Below are positions 20,529 through 29,278 of a DNA stretch of 64,000 bases, in pieces; position 1 is the first letter of the stretch; each line of letters starts with the position of its first letter. This stretch comes from Candidatus Endomicrobiellum porotermitis. GTDB taxonomy: Bacteria > Elusimicrobiota > Endomicrobiia > Endomicrobiales > Endomicrobiaceae. Made by a program: the position numbers and the translations under genes. The notes beneath the pieces were generated by a model. It was not told the origin of the DNA. It was given only the letters and a program-made list of their open reading frames with translations, and searched no databases. The stretch spans positions 1-64,000 of the forward strand of contig JAITQE010000016.1 in NCBI GenBank assembly GCA_031289055.1, written 5' to 3'.

Positions 20529-22640
20529 TTACTGCAAAGCCGAGAAATCTAAAAATTCCGCGAAGATATCCTTTGTATAATTTAACAAAGATATTCTATT
20601 TGATTTTATTTTAACATCTTCTGCCATTACCATAATTTTTTCAAAAAATCCATCAACGCTAGGTTTTATTTCTAAAACCTTATCAAAAATTTCGGCATAT
20701 TTATTTTGAGAAATGTATCCAACAACTTCTGCTTTTGTCTTTTTTACGCAATCAAATAGATTTTTCTCCGCATCTTCTACTAATAAACTTTCATTTATAG
20801 CGTCCAAAACGGCAATATTTTGTTTTTTTGCCTGACTTAAAATATTGTTTATTCTCTTAAAAACGGCAGAAATAGACGAAAAATCGCCTTTTTGTCTTGC
20901 ATTCTTCAAAGCTGCAAGCTTTGGAAGCAAAGAACCCAAATCTTTAAATTTGTTATTGCCTAAAACGCCGAGTACAGATTTAACCTCGTCAAAACTATAG
21001 CCTTCAGATTCAAGAATACCTTCTATTCTTTGGCGTAAAAAATTAATAAGTTTCTCATAAGATGTTTTAGATTTTGGATTACTTTTTACATTTTCCGGCA
21101 AAAATTCAAACGCTTTTTCAATTGCAGAGCTTAATTCTTTATTAGGAAGAATCTCCGCGACAATTCTTATAAATCCTACGCCTGCTCTTCTAATCCCGTA
21201 AGGATCGGCCGAACCTGAAGGCTCAAGCCCGATTGAAAAATTTGCAGCTAACGTGTCTATTTTATCAGCCAAAGATATTAAAGAAGCCAATTTATTTGAA
21301 GGAAGTTTTCCCGACGCGCTTAAAGGCCAGTAATGTTGCTCAACAGATTCTGCGACATCGGCAGATTCTCCTGATTTCAAAGCGTAAATTTTGCCCATAG
21401 CGCCCTGAAGTTCAGGATATTCAAATACCATTTCGCTTACTAAATCAGCTTTTGAAAGCATCACAGACCTTTCAAGAGACGTTTCATCTATTTGCATGCT
21501 AAATTCTTTATTGAAAAAAGACGCTATCTTTTTTACCCTCTCCATTTTTTCATAAACAGTTCCTATCTCTTTATGAAAAACAACGCCTTTAAGCTTTTCA
21601 ATATTAGCGTCAAGTCCGTTTTTTAAATCGTTTTTATAAAAAAATTCAGCGTCCGCAAGCCTTGCAGTAACAACTCTTTCATATCCTTCCTTAGCTATAT
21701 CCAAATAGGTAGAAACGCCATTTTTAACGCCAATAAAACAATTTAAAAATTTCCCGTTTTTGTCGTTGACCGCAAAACACTTTTGGCTTTTTTTCATACA
21801 TACAGCGAGAACTTCCGGAGGCAAATCCAAATACTTTTCGTCAAAATTGCAAAGAACTGCCGACGGATATTCAACCAAGTAATTTACTTCGTCAACTAAA
21901 TTCTCATCAGAAATAACGCTGCCGACGCCTTTGACTACAGACTCTATAGATTTTTTCATTTCTTCGCGTCTTGCGTTTTGATCAACCAAAACGGATTTAT
22001 TTTTTAATGCAGTTATATAGTTTTCAGGATAATCTATTTTTATTTTAGATCTGCCGTAAGTATGAAGACCTATCGTCCAATTGGAAGAGTCAACGCCGGC
22101 TATTTTAAATTTAATTATCTTCTTGCCAAAAAGCGCTATTATGTTTCTTATAGGTCTTGCAAACTTAAACCCGCTTTCTTCCCATACCATAGCTTTAGGA
22201 AAAGATATGCCGCTTATTATCTTTGGAAAAATAACGGTTAAGAGCTTTCCCGTTTTTTCTCCTTTTGTATTTTTTGTAAAAGAAAGATACTCGCCCTTTT
22301 CCGTAATCCTTTTATTTAGTTTGTCAGAGGTAGTTCCGTTTTTTGCAGCAAAACCTTTAGCCGCTTGAGTCCACTGTCCATTTGCATCTTTTGCGACCTT
22401 CCACGAAGGTCCCAAAATTTCTTCAGTCTTATCTTCGCTTTTAACAACCAAATTTTCAACAATCAATGTAAATCTTCTTGGCGTGGCAAAGGTTTTTACT
22501 GAGCCGTGTTTTATATTTAAACTTGCAAATTCCTTTAAAGCCGTTTGTTCAATTTGTTTTAAAGCAGGTTCAATATACGACGTAGGAATTTCTTCCGTTC
22601 CTATTTCAAGCAAAGCTATTCTTTCATTATTATTAGACAT
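20529..22640 (-). CDS. glyS: Glycyl-tRNA synthetase beta subunit GlyS
   Basis: GlyS binds tRNA-Gly and works with GlyQ in the bacterial alpha2beta2 glycyl-tRNA synthetase. The 703-residue protein starts with the typical RIALLEIGTEEIPTSYIEPAL and has the conserved PKAMVWEESGFKFARPIRN. The segment LSKADLVSEMVFEYPELQG and the following SLADKIDTLAANFSIG mark the HD-like domain, and a helical anticodon-binding tail ends the chain. Length is normal. It lies 27 bases downstream of glyQ. Confidence 0.96.
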   Translation of the reverse strand: MSNNNERIALLEIGTEEIPTSYIEPALKQIEQTALKEFASLNIKHGSVKTFATPRRFTLIVENLVVKSEDKTEEILGPSWKVAKDANGQWTQAAKGFAAKNGTTSDKLNKRITEKGEYLSFTKNTKGEKTGKLLTVIFPKIISGISFPKAMVWEESGFKFARPIRNIIALFGKKIIKFKIAGVDSSNWTIGLHTYGRSKIKIDYPENYITALKNKSVLVDQNARREEMKKSIESVVKGVGSVISDENLVDEVNYLVEYPSAVLCNFDEKYLDLPPEVLAVCMKKSQKCFAVNDKNGKFLNCFIGVKNGVSTYLDIAKEGYERVVTARLADAEFFYKNDLKNGLDANIEKLKGVVFHKEIGTVYEKMERVKKIASFFNKEFSMQIDETSLERSVMLSKADLVSEMVFEYPELQGAMGKIYALKSGESADVAESVEQHYWPLSASGKLPSNKLASLISLADKIDTLAANFSIGLEPSGSADPYGIRRAGVGFIRIVAEILPNKELSSAIEKAFEFLPENVKSNPKSKTSYEKLINFLRQRIEGILESEGYSFDEVKSVLGVLGNNKFKDLGSLLPKLAALKNARQKGDFSSISAVFKRINNILSQAKKQNIAVLDAINESLLVEDAEKNLFDCVKKTKAEVVGYISQNKYAEIFDKVLEIKPSVDGFFEKIMVMAEDVKIKSNRISLLNYTKDIFAEFLDFSALQ

Positions 22641-22667
22641 TTTTTGCTCCGCGATTTTTATAAAATT

Positions 22668-23540
22668 CTATTTATTTTCAACAACGTTCAAATTGACGCC
22701 TTCAGCCATTGTTAAATATTTTTCAGCGACAGATTTTGCCATAGTTCTAACTCTAAGAATATAACCAACTCTTTCAGACGCTGAAATTGCGCCCCTAGCG
22801 TCAAGCAAATTAAACAAGTGGGAACATTTCATAACAACATCATATGCTGGAAGAGGAAGTTTTTTTTGAATAAGATTCTTCGCTTCATTTTCCCAGTCGG
22901 TAAAATGCTTTTTCAACATATCAATATCAGCTTTTTCAAAATTATAAGTAGACCACTGTTTTTCATCTTCAAAATGAATATCGCCATAAGTCACAGTATC
23001 GTTCCATTGCAATTTATATACGTTGTTTTTCTTTTGAACATGCATAGCAAGACGTTCAGTGCCGTATGTAATTTCAACCGAAATAGGATTTAGAGATATT
23101 CCTCCAACCTGTTGAAAGTAAGTAAACTGCGCAGCTTCCATACCGTCAATCCACACTTCCCAACCAAGCCCCCAAGCGCCAAGAGTCGGAGATTCCCAAT
23201 CGTCTTCAACAAATCTTATATCGTGTTTTTTGGGATCCAAACCTATTGCTTTTAAACTTTCCAAATAAATTTGTTGTATATTTTTTGGAGCGGGCTTCAT
23301 AATTACCTGAAATTGATAATAATGTTGAAGCCTGTTAGGATTTTCGCCGTATCTGCCGTCAGTAGGTCTTCTGGAAGGCTCCACATAAGCTGCGCTCCAT
23401 GGCTTAGAACCCAAAGCCCGCAAAAAAGTAGCGGGGTTAAAAGTGCCGGCGCCTTTTTCTAAATCATAAGGCTGCCATACAAGACAACCCTGTTTTGCCC
23501 AAAATTTCTGTAAAGTCATAATAATTTCTTGAAAATTCAT
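22668..23540 (-). CDS. glyQ: Glycyl-tRNA synthetase alpha subunit GlyQ
   Basis: GlyQ holds the class II catalytic core that activates glycine. The 290-residue protein has the near-invariant start [17 protein letters not shown], the block [18 protein letters not shown], and the motif [18 protein letters not shown]. It lies directly upstream of glyS in the same direction. The heterotetrameric form is the common bacterial type. The frame is complete. Confidence 0.97.
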   Translation of the reverse strand: MNFQEIIMTLQKFWAKQGCLVWQPYDLEKGAGTFNPATFLRALGSKPWSAAYVEPSRRPTDGRYGENPNRLQHYYQFQVIMKPAPKNIQQIYLESLKAIGLDPKKHDIRFVEDDWESPTLGAWGLGWEVWIDGMEAAQFTYFQQVGGISLNPISVEITYGTERLAMHVQKKNNVYKLQWNDTVTYGDIHFEDEKQWSTYNFEKADIDMLKKHFTDWENEAKNLIQKKLPLPAYDVVMKCSHLFNLLDARGAISASERVGYILRVRTMAKSVAEKYLTMAEGVNLNVVENK

Positions 23541-23600
23541 ACTATCTCCCGATTACCGCGCGACTCTAAATCAGATGAACATTCTAACAAAAAAAATATG

Positions 23601-23629
23601 TTGACACAATACGGATTTTTTAGTTAAAT
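23601..23629 (+). promoter_or_regulatory. Promoter of the dCMP deaminase gene, predicts a leaderless mRNA
   Basis: A perfect -35 TTGACA (23601-23606), a 17-base spacer and TTAAAT (23624-23629) stand just upstream of the ATG at 23636. A start seven bases past the -10 box would place transcription at or next to the start codon, and no ribosome site is visible. Confidence 0.55.
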
Positions 23630-23635
23630 TGCCTC

Positions 23636-24139
23636 ATGACAATAGATGAAAAGAACGCTGCTATAAATAAGCGTCCTTCCTGGGATGAATATTTCATGAA
23701 ATTGGCATGGCTTGTTGCGGAAAGATCCACCTGCGAACGTCATCATGTCGGAGCCGTTATTGTAAGAGATAAGAGAATTCTTACCACCGGCTACAACGGC
23801 GCAGCCTCCGGAACAAAAGATTGTTTGTCTCTGGGCTGTTTGAGAAACGCCATGAACATACCGTCAGGTCAAAGACATGAAATATGCAGAGCTATACACG
23901 CTGAGCAAAACGCAATTATTCAAGGCGGGTATCATGGAATAAATATCAAAGGTTCAACTCTTTACTGCACCCATTCTCCTTGCACTCTATGCGCAAAAAT
24001 GATAGCAAACGCTGGAATAAAAAAAGTTGTCGCAGACATAGAATACCCCGATAATACTTTTAAGGAACTTTTCTCAGAGGCAGAAGTAGAGTTTTCTGCT
24101 TTGCGCTTAAACAATCTCTTTATAGCGCAAGTTATATAA
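23636..24139 (+). CDS. dCMP deaminase (ComEB-like)
   Basis: This cytidine/deoxycytidylate deaminase-fold protein converts dCMP to dUMP, the ThyX substrate. The 167-residue sequence has the zinc site H88-A-E90 in IHAEQNAII and C116-x2-C119 in SPCTLCAK. The phrase GAASGTKDCLSLGC matches the extra zinc-binding insertion of dCMP deaminases. It is a lone plus-strand gene facing the HAD phosphatase gene, with a hairpin terminator between them. Confidence 0.9.
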   Translation: MTIDEKNAAINKRPSWDEYFMKLAWLVAERSTCERHHVGAVIVRDKRILTTGYNGAASGTKDCLSLGCLRNAMNIPSGQRHEICRAIHAEQNAIIQGGYHGINIKGSTLYCTHSPCTLCAKMIANAGIKKVVADIEYPDNTFKELFSEAEVEFSALRLNNLFIAQVI

Positions 24140-24201
24140 ACGCGTAGGAGATGAGTTGAAATAACCGGAGGAGATTTTAAAGAAATAAGAAACCGGCGCA
24201 C

Positions 24202-24245
24202 AAAAGAGGCGAAGCTAGTTATTTAGGCTTATCCTCTTTTTTTTG
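24202..24245. terminator. Bidirectional terminator between converging genes
   Basis: AAAGAGG at 24203-24209 pairs with CCTCTTT near 24233-24239, with a further AAGCTA/TAGGCTT pairing inside (one bulge). A run of Ts follows on the plus strand and a run of As precedes it, so it can serve both the deaminase and phosphatase genes. Confidence 0.65.
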
Positions 24246-24256
24246 TTTATACAGTT

Positions 24257-24898
24257 TTATAACGCGATGTCTATTATTTCTTGAGGGGTTTTTACTATAA
24301 AGTCAGGTTTATACGATTCTATTTGCTCAAGACCGCAGTACCCATAAGAGACGGCAATAGACGCAACTCCTGCAGCTTTCGCTACTAAAAAATCGTTTGC
24401 GCTGTCGCCGATCATGACTGTTTTTGAAAGGTCAGACTTTGTGGTTTTTACTAATTCAAGAACTGTTTTTGGATCAGGCTTTCTTACGTCTAAAGTGTCT
24501 CCGCCCCAAACTTCAACAAAATAACCGACAAGTCCAAGCTCTTTCATAATTTCTTTTGCGTAAACTTCATTTTTATTAGTTAGAATAGCTTTCTTTTTAT
24601 CTTTTAAAGATTCCAACATTTCTTTGACGCCGCTAAACATAACGGTGGTATCAAGCATACGCCGTTTGTAATAAGACTTAAATCCTTCAACGGCGTTTTG
24701 TCTAAATTTTTCGCCTTTGTCAGGAATAGCTTCTGATATAAGAGCATTTATTCCGCTTCCTAAATAAGAACGTATCTGTTTTAAAGACAAACGCTCAAGT
24801 CCGTTGTCTTCTCTTACCAAATTAACCGAAGAAGCAATATCGCCTAAAGAATCTACAAGCGTTCCGTCCAAATCGTAAATTAAAAAATCAAATCCCAT
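24257..24898 (-). CDS. HAD-family phosphatase (phosphoglycolate phosphatase-like)
   Basis: The 213-residue haloacid-dehalogenase enzyme has motif I IYDLDGTLVDSLGDI with two catalytic aspartates, motif II AILTNKN, a lysine motif (VRKPDPKTV), and motif IV VMIGDSANDFLVAKAAG. An alpha-helical cap lies between residues 15 and 80. The layout fits Gph/PpaX enzymes, which remove phosphate from phosphoglycolate or similar small molecules. The substrate is uncertain. Confidence 0.85.
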   Translation of the reverse strand: MGFDFLIYDLDGTLVDSLGDIASSVNLVREDNGLERLSLKQIRSYLGSGINALISEAIPDKGEKFRQNAVEGFKSYYKRRMLDTTVMFSGVKEMLESLKDKKKAILTNKNEVYAKEIMKELGLVGYFVEVWGGDTLDVRKPDPKTVLELVKTTKSDLSKTVMIGDSANDFLVAKAAGVASIAVSYGYCGLEQIESYKPDFIVKTPQEIIDIAL

Positions 24899-24957
24899 AA
24901 CTTTAAGTCCTTTATAACCGCTTTATTAACCCCGGCAATATCTGAACCTCGCCTTCA

Positions 24958-25225
24958 TTATTGAGATAAAACGCGTATAGTATATCCGCATTTGCCAACC
25001 TTATGAGAAACAAAACTATCGTCTTGAGAAAGTTCTATAAGATGCTCTTGGCTAACAACTTCAAGCATAGCTTTCGGGTTATGGCATGTTTTTTCCCACA
25101 TATCCATTCTTCTAAACAGCTCAAACGCGTCGCTGTTCCAACACCCCCACATATTATCGGCAATCGCAATTAAAGGATTTAAATTATCAGGAAGGTTAGA
25201 GGCACGCCTACAAATGTCTTTACAT
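24958..25225 (-). pseudogene. Remnant of an alpha-glucan phosphorylase N-terminus
   Basis: The frame MWGCWNSDAFELFRRMD followed by DMWEKTCHNPKAMLEV and VSQEHLIELSQDDSFVSH matches the N-terminal domain of the GlgP/MalP branch of alpha-glucan phosphorylases (family pattern of the form NPDAIELFRR..W...HNP..L...SQERLEEL). Upstream the same protein continues as NLPDNLNPLIAIAD and, after a frameshift, KTFVGVP, so the true start was near 25225. The remainder, about 500 or more residues with the PLP site, is gone and a stop follows. This is a clear gene relic. The identification rests on remembered family sequence, not on an alignment. Confidence 0.7.
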
Positions 25226-25301
25226 TTTTAGCGGTATAAGTTTCTTGCTTTTCATTTTAAATCTATTTTAAGAACGATACGGTATAACGCTGTAATCATA
25301 C

Positions 25302-25374
25302 GCCCTGAAGAGGAGTTGAACCTCCAGCCTTATCCTTAGGACGGATCTGCTCTGTCCAGTTGAGCTATCAGGGC
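25302..25374 (-). tRNA. tRNA-Arg (anticodon CCT)
   Basis: The minus strand folds as a 73-base tRNA with acceptor stem GCCCTGA/TCAGGGC, D arm TAGCTCAACTGG, anticodon loop GTCCTAA and T arm with GTTCAACTC. The anticodon CCT reads AGG arginine codons. The loop starts with G where C or U is usual. Confidence 0.93.
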
Positions 25375-25390
25375 ATGCAAGGATTTAAAA

Positions 25391-25559
25391 TTAGCTATAG
25401 AAAAACATTATGCATTCGCAAACCGCGTCTCTAACCGTATTCTTAATTTTTGACTCTACATCCACTTTACTCTTCGCTTTAACTTCTTTCTCAGGAATAG
25501 GTTCAATTTTTCTGATTGCTTCAAAATAAAGTCCTATAAGGAGCAAATCTTACGTTCAT
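25391..25559 (-). pseudogene. Broken small gene between two tRNA genes
   Basis: A good ribosome site (AAAGGAG) precedes ATG at 25559, which opens MNVRFAPYRTLF and stops at once. Another frame continues as FEAIRKIEPIPEKEVKAK and KVDVESKIKNTVRDAVCE to a stop at 25391. One small indel would join them into a protein of about 55 residues. It is most likely a recently frameshifted small gene of unknown function. Confidence 0.35.
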
Positions 25560-25577
25560 TTTGGCTCCTTTAAAAAT

Positions 25578-25650
25578 CGGGGCGACTGGATTTGAACCAG
25601 CGACCTCACGGTCCCGAACCGAGCGCTCTAGCCAACTGAGCCACGCCCCG
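25578..25650 (-). tRNA. tRNA-Pro (anticodon CGG)
   Basis: The minus strand gives acceptor stem CGGGGCG/CGCCCCG, the anticodon loop TTCGGGA and T arm GGTTCAAATCC. The anticodon CGG reads proline. It lies just upstream of panD on the same strand and shares its acceptor stem with the tRNA-Pro(GGG) gene at 42522. Confidence 0.95.
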
Positions 25651-25670
25651 AAAATATTATAAGCATTAGT

Positions 25671-26012
25671 TTATTTTATTTTTGTAATCTTATTCTCTTT
25701 ATCTACAAAAACAATTTTAGGGTCAATAGGTTTGTCTGAAAGCGTAAAACCCATTATTATTACCTCTTCGCCAGCTTTTATAAGATGAGCGGCTGCGCCG
25801 TTCATGCAAATTACGCCTGAACCAGGTTTTCCAGGAATTACGTAAGTTTCAAGCCTTGCGCCTGAACTATTTGACACCACCAAAACTTTTTCGCCTATCC
25901 AAAGACCAGCTTTATCGCAAAGCTCAGTATCTATTGTTATACTGCCTTTGTATTCCAAATTGGCTTCCGTCACCGTAGCCTTAAAAATCTTTGAACTTAA
26001 AACAAACTTCAT
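25671..26012 (-). CDS. panD: Aspartate 1-decarboxylase PanD
   Basis: PanD makes beta-alanine for pantothenate and CoA. The 113-residue proenzyme has the self-cleavage site G23-S24 in YKGSITID, where Ser becomes the pyruvoyl group, plus the conserved NGAAAHL and the basic/aromatic N-terminus. Length is slightly short of the usual 120-130. panB and panC are not nearby, so beta-alanine either joins a pathway encoded elsewhere or pantoate is imported. Confidence 0.94.
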   Translation of the reverse strand: MKFVLSSKIFKATVTEANLEYKGSITIDTELCDKAGLWIGEKVLVVSNSSGARLETYVIPGKPGSGVICMNGAAAHLIKAGEEVIIMGFTLSDKPIDPKIVFVDKENKITKIK

Positions 26013-26059
26013 CTAAAACTCCTCCGAACTCAATTTACGGCGATATTATAGCATTTGCA

Positions 26060-27082
26060 TCAATTTTTGTTAATAGTAATCGCTCTTTGAGGGAAAGGAA
26101 TTTCTATTCCAACCTCGCCAAATTTATTGTATAAATTCCTCAAAACTTCGCTCTTTATAAAGGCTTTGGCATAAACCGTTTTAACCCTAAAATACAAAAT
26201 AAAATTTATAGAAGAATCCCCAAAATCTGTAAACTGAACAATAGGCTGATAAGTTTTAGAAGCGGAATCATATTTGTCCATTATCTCTTTAGCCGCAAGT
26301 TTGGCAACTTCTTCAACTTGGTCTAAATTGCTTCCATAGGCTACGCCACAGGTTATTGAAGACGTAACCTCTGATTTTTTGAAATGATAACTCGTAACTA
26401 TAGCCGAAGATATTTTTCTATTTGGAACAACAATTGTAGCGTTTGTTATCTCTTTCATAAGAGTTGTTCTCCAGTTAACCTCAACAACAATGCCTTCTTG
26501 TCCAGAATCAAGCTTAATATAGTCATCCCTTGCAATTTGTTTGCTGGCAAGAATATTTATACCGGCAAAAAAATTGGCGAGAGTCTCTTGAAGAGCCAAT
26601 GCAACCGCAAGAGAGCCTATGCCTAAAGCGGTCAAAATCGGCGTCAACTTCACTCCGGCTTGATTTAATATCAAAACCAAGCCTATAAACGTTATAAAAA
26701 ACTTTAATATATTTGAACCGATTCTTTCTTGAATTGCTCTGTGGAAAAGTTTGGAAACCACCGACGCAATCAAGATAACTATAGAGAAAGCAAATATTCC
26801 GTAAAAAATTTTATCAATAATAGCGTCTTTAGTATTTATAGGAGCTTTCAGAATCCCGACATAAAGAGCTATGAGAAAAAACCAAAAAGAAATATAACTG
26901 CTTGTTATTACTACAATTTTATCGTGAAAGACCAACCCTATCTTTGCAAGAATATTTTGCGCAAACCTTGCCACGTACCTCTTAAACAAAAAACCTATTG
27001 CAAATATGAGAGCAAATAGAGACGCGCTCTCAACCCACAAAAGACTTTTTGCTAATATATGATTCCAACCTTGCGATAACAT
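26060..27082 (-). CDS. MscS-family mechanosensitive channel
   Basis: The 340-residue membrane protein has four or five hydrophobic helices and the MscS pore region (LTALGIGSLAVALALQETLANFFAG), followed by the beta domain with GQEGIVVEVNWRTTLMKE and VVPNRKISSAIVTSY. Such channels release solutes on hypo-osmotic shock. It lies two bases downstream of the DksA-like gene. Confidence 0.92.
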   Translation of the reverse strand: MLSQGWNHILAKSLLWVESASLFALIFAIGFLFKRYVARFAQNILAKIGLVFHDKIVVITSSYISFWFFLIALYVGILKAPINTKDAIIDKIFYGIFAFSIVILIASVVSKLFHRAIQERIGSNILKFFITFIGLVLILNQAGVKLTPILTALGIGSLAVALALQETLANFFAGINILASKQIARDDYIKLDSGQEGIVVEVNWRTTLMKEITNATIVVPNRKISSAIVTSYHFKKSEVTSSITCGVAYGSNLDQVEEVAKLAAKEIMDKYDSASKTYQPIVQFTDFGDSSINFILYFRVKTVYAKAFIKSEVLRNLYNKFGEVGIEIPFPQRAITINKN

Positions 27083-27084
27083 TA

Positions 27085-27435
27085 TTATCTTTTAGGATTT
27101 TCAGCTTCTTCCTGACACTTTATGCAATACCTAGTCCAAGGAATAGCTTTCAATCTTTTTGCAGGAATGTCCTCGCCGCAACACTCGCATGAGCCATAAG
27201 CGTCTTTCTCTATTTTAGCAAGAGCGTCATTTACGGCGTTCAATGTTATCTTATCGCCCGCGGCAAGTTCAAAAAACATTTCTTTATCGCTGTTTTGTCC
27301 TGCAGTATCTATTTCGTCTCCGACATTCATATTGTCGGAATCTATATCTCTTTGAGCATTATTTGTTTTATTTAAAAGTTCGGCTTTCTTTTCTATTAAA
27401 AGCTTTTTTATTTCCGCTAAATCCTTTTTATTCAT
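27085..27435 (-). CDS. DksA/TraR-family zinc-finger protein
   Basis: The 116-residue protein has a coiled-coil N-terminal half and a four-cysteine zinc finger: C83 and C86 in GSCECCGEDIP, C104 and C107 in RYCIKCQEE. Members bind the secondary channel of RNA polymerase and modulate (p)ppGpp-sensitive promoters, or have unclear roles. The fit is closer to short YteA/DksA-like proteins than to E. coli DksA. It lies between the decarboxylase and mscS genes. Confidence 0.88.
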   Translation of the reverse strand: MNKKDLAEIKKLLIEKKAELLNKTNNAQRDIDSDNMNVGDEIDTAGQNSDKEMFFELAAGDKITLNAVNDALAKIEKDAYGSCECCGEDIPAKRLKAIPWTRYCIKCQEEAENPKR

Positions 27436-27446
27436 CGCACTCTCCG

Positions 27447-28931
27447 TTAGAAGTTTGTAAACACTTTAACCATTCTCAATTTATCGTTTTCTTGACCGCT
27501 TACTCTTATATCCTTAGACGCCGTCTCTATAAGATAATCGCATATTTCTTGCGTTATTCTTTCTCCAGGTATTACTACAGGTATTCCCGGAGGATAAGGC
27601 GTCAAAGTTTGGGCAGCAATGTGTCCGACCGCATTCTTTAAGCTCACCTTTGTTACGCTGTTTGAAAGAAACACGTCTCTAGGATTCATAACCATTTCTG
27701 TAGCCAAAGACGGAATCTTAAGTATCCAGTTTTTTTGTTTGCCGCGATATTTTTTACTTATGCTTTCAAGCGCTTTTACAAAAGCCTCCACGTCAGCTTT
27801 AATTGTTCCGTAGCCAGAAATAGCTACAAGATTAAACAAATCGGCGTAATCAAGTTGTATATTATATTCTTTAGCTAAAATACTTTCAATTTCATAACCC
27901 GAAAGTCCAGTTTTTGTAACGTTTACGGTAAGTTTTGTTACGTCTAAATCAAAACCGCTTTTATTCATCTCTTGTCTGGTAAAACATTTCATATTCTGAA
28001 TATTTTTGTTTATGTAAGAACGCCCCATTTCGGCAGCATCTATAACGCTATCAAAAATTTTTTTCCCTTGCAAAACGACTTGCCTTCTCGCTAAGTCAAG
28101 ACTTGCTAGAGTTAAGTAATTTGGACTTGTAGTTTGAAGCATTGAAACTATTTTCTTTACTCTATTAAAATCAACAAGTTTTGAATTAAAGTGCAACGCC
28201 GAACCTTGCGACATTGCCGATAAAATTTTGTGCGTCGACTGAACGCATAAACCTGCTCCAGCTTCAACGGCGGATTCGGGCAACTGATCGTTAAAATGCA
28301 AGTGCGCGCCGTGCGCTTCATCAACAAGGAGAATCTTGCCTCTCCTATGGCATAAATCAGCAATTTTGCTCAACTCGGTAACAACGCCATTATAGGTGGG
28401 ACTTGTTACAAAGACAGCTTTTGCTTCAGGGTATTTATCCAAAGCATCTTTAACCTGATCGTAAGTCATGCTAAAAATCAAGTCCAGATTTTGATCTATC
28501 TCAGGTTGAACCCAAATAGGCCAAACGCCAGACATAATAATTCCAGCCATTATAGACTTATGAGAACTCCTTGAAACTATTATCGAGTCGCCAGGATTAC
28601 ATGCCGAAAGAAACATAGCCATGTTGCCGACGGAAGTTCCATTTACTAAAAACAAAGAACGCTCAACGCCATACGCTTCTGCCATAAGTTCTTGAGCTTT
28701 TTTTATCTGTCCAACGGGATCATGCAAAGAATCTACTTCGTCAAAAACCGTAACGTCAAACTTAAAAACTTTTTCGCCAACATAATCTTTTAATTCTTTA
28801 TCTATGCTTCTTCCGTTCTTGTGTCCTGGACAATGGAAAGATATAACGTCTCTTTTCGCATGTCCTAGAAGCGTATCAAATAACGGAGCTTTAGATTGTT
28901 TCGCTAAATTCAAGTTTTTTACTTTTTTCAT
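27447..28931 (-). CDS. Orn/Lys/Arg decarboxylase-family PLP enzyme
   Basis: The 494-residue enzyme resembles the short, SpeA-like or Cad/LdcC-type fold I decarboxylases of Gram-positives and anaerobes. It has VTVFDEVDSLHDPVG, FLVNGTSVGNMAMFLS, VDEAHGAHLHF and the PLP lysine in VQSTHKILSAMSQGSALH. The C-terminus holds YPPGIPVVIPGE. I set the start at ATG 28931; the longer frame to 28988 runs into the tRNA-Val gene and is not plausible. The substrate (arginine, lysine or ornithine) is not certain. The product would be a polyamine or its precursor. Confidence 0.9.
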   Translation of the reverse strand: MKKVKNLNLAKQSKAPLFDTLLGHAKRDVISFHCPGHKNGRSIDKELKDYVGEKVFKFDVTVFDEVDSLHDPVGQIKKAQELMAEAYGVERSLFLVNGTSVGNMAMFLSACNPGDSIIVSRSSHKSIMAGIIMSGVWPIWVQPEIDQNLDLIFSMTYDQVKDALDKYPEAKAVFVTSPTYNGVVTELSKIADLCHRRGKILLVDEAHGAHLHFNDQLPESAVEAGAGLCVQSTHKILSAMSQGSALHFNSKLVDFNRVKKIVSMLQTTSPNYLTLASLDLARRQVVLQGKKIFDSVIDAAEMGRSYINKNIQNMKCFTRQEMNKSGFDLDVTKLTVNVTKTGLSGYEIESILAKEYNIQLDYADLFNLVAISGYGTIKADVEAFVKALESISKKYRGKQKNWILKIPSLATEMVMNPRDVFLSNSVTKVSLKNAVGHIAAQTLTPYPPGIPVVIPGERITQEICDYLIETASKDIRVSGQENDKLRMVKVFTNF

Positions 28932-28952
28932 TATGCCGTCTACCCTTAGAAT

Positions 28953-29025
28953 GCCCGGTAGAAGACTCGAACTTCTGACCCCTTCCATGTCAAGAAAGTA
29001 CTCTAACCAGCTGAGCTAACCGGGC
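28953..29025 (-). tRNA. tRNA-Val (anticodon GAC)
   Basis: The 73-base minus-strand cloverleaf has acceptor stem GCCCGGT/ACCGGGC, anticodon stem CTTTC/GGAAG around TTGACAT, and T arm GTTCGAGTC. The anticodon GAC reads valine. Its 3' end lies 21 bases from the start of the decarboxylase gene. Confidence 0.94.
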
Positions 29026-29055
29026 AGCATATGATTTTACATGAATCATGAATAA

Positions 29056-29126
29056 GGTGCGGACCGGAATTGAACCGGTGAATAACAGTTTTGCAGACTG
29101 CTCCCTTACCGCTTGGGTACCGCACC
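29056..29126 (-). tRNA. tRNA-Cys (anticodon GCA)
   Basis: The 71-base minus-strand gene has acceptor stem GGTGCGG/CCGCACC, the anticodon loop CTGCAAA and T arm GGTTCAATTCC. The anticodon GCA reads cysteine. It lies upstream of tRNA-Val on the same strand. Confidence 0.95.
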
Positions 29127-29220
29127 AGTGGGCTATGCTATATGTTGGGCAAGTATATTAAAAACAGCGTTCTCTAGTCAAATTTTTGCATTGTTTTTTC
29201 GCAAAAACAATATTTTATTT

Positions 29221-29250
29221 TTGATTTTCTCAGAATCAATGTACTATAAT
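29221..29250 (+). promoter_or_regulatory. Promoter of the ybgC-tadA run
   Basis: TTGATT (29221-29226), an 18-base spacer and a perfect TATAAT (29245-29250) lie 29 bases before the ybgC ATG. This sits in the divergent gap between the minus-strand tRNA-Cys and the plus-strand genes. Confidence 0.6.
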
Positions 29251-29278
29251 TCGTTCAGAACAATCAACGGATAAAATT

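Noticed and set aside
28932-28988. Longer start for the PLP decarboxylase
   Set aside because: The extra codons run into tRNA-Val, so the ATG at 28931 is used.
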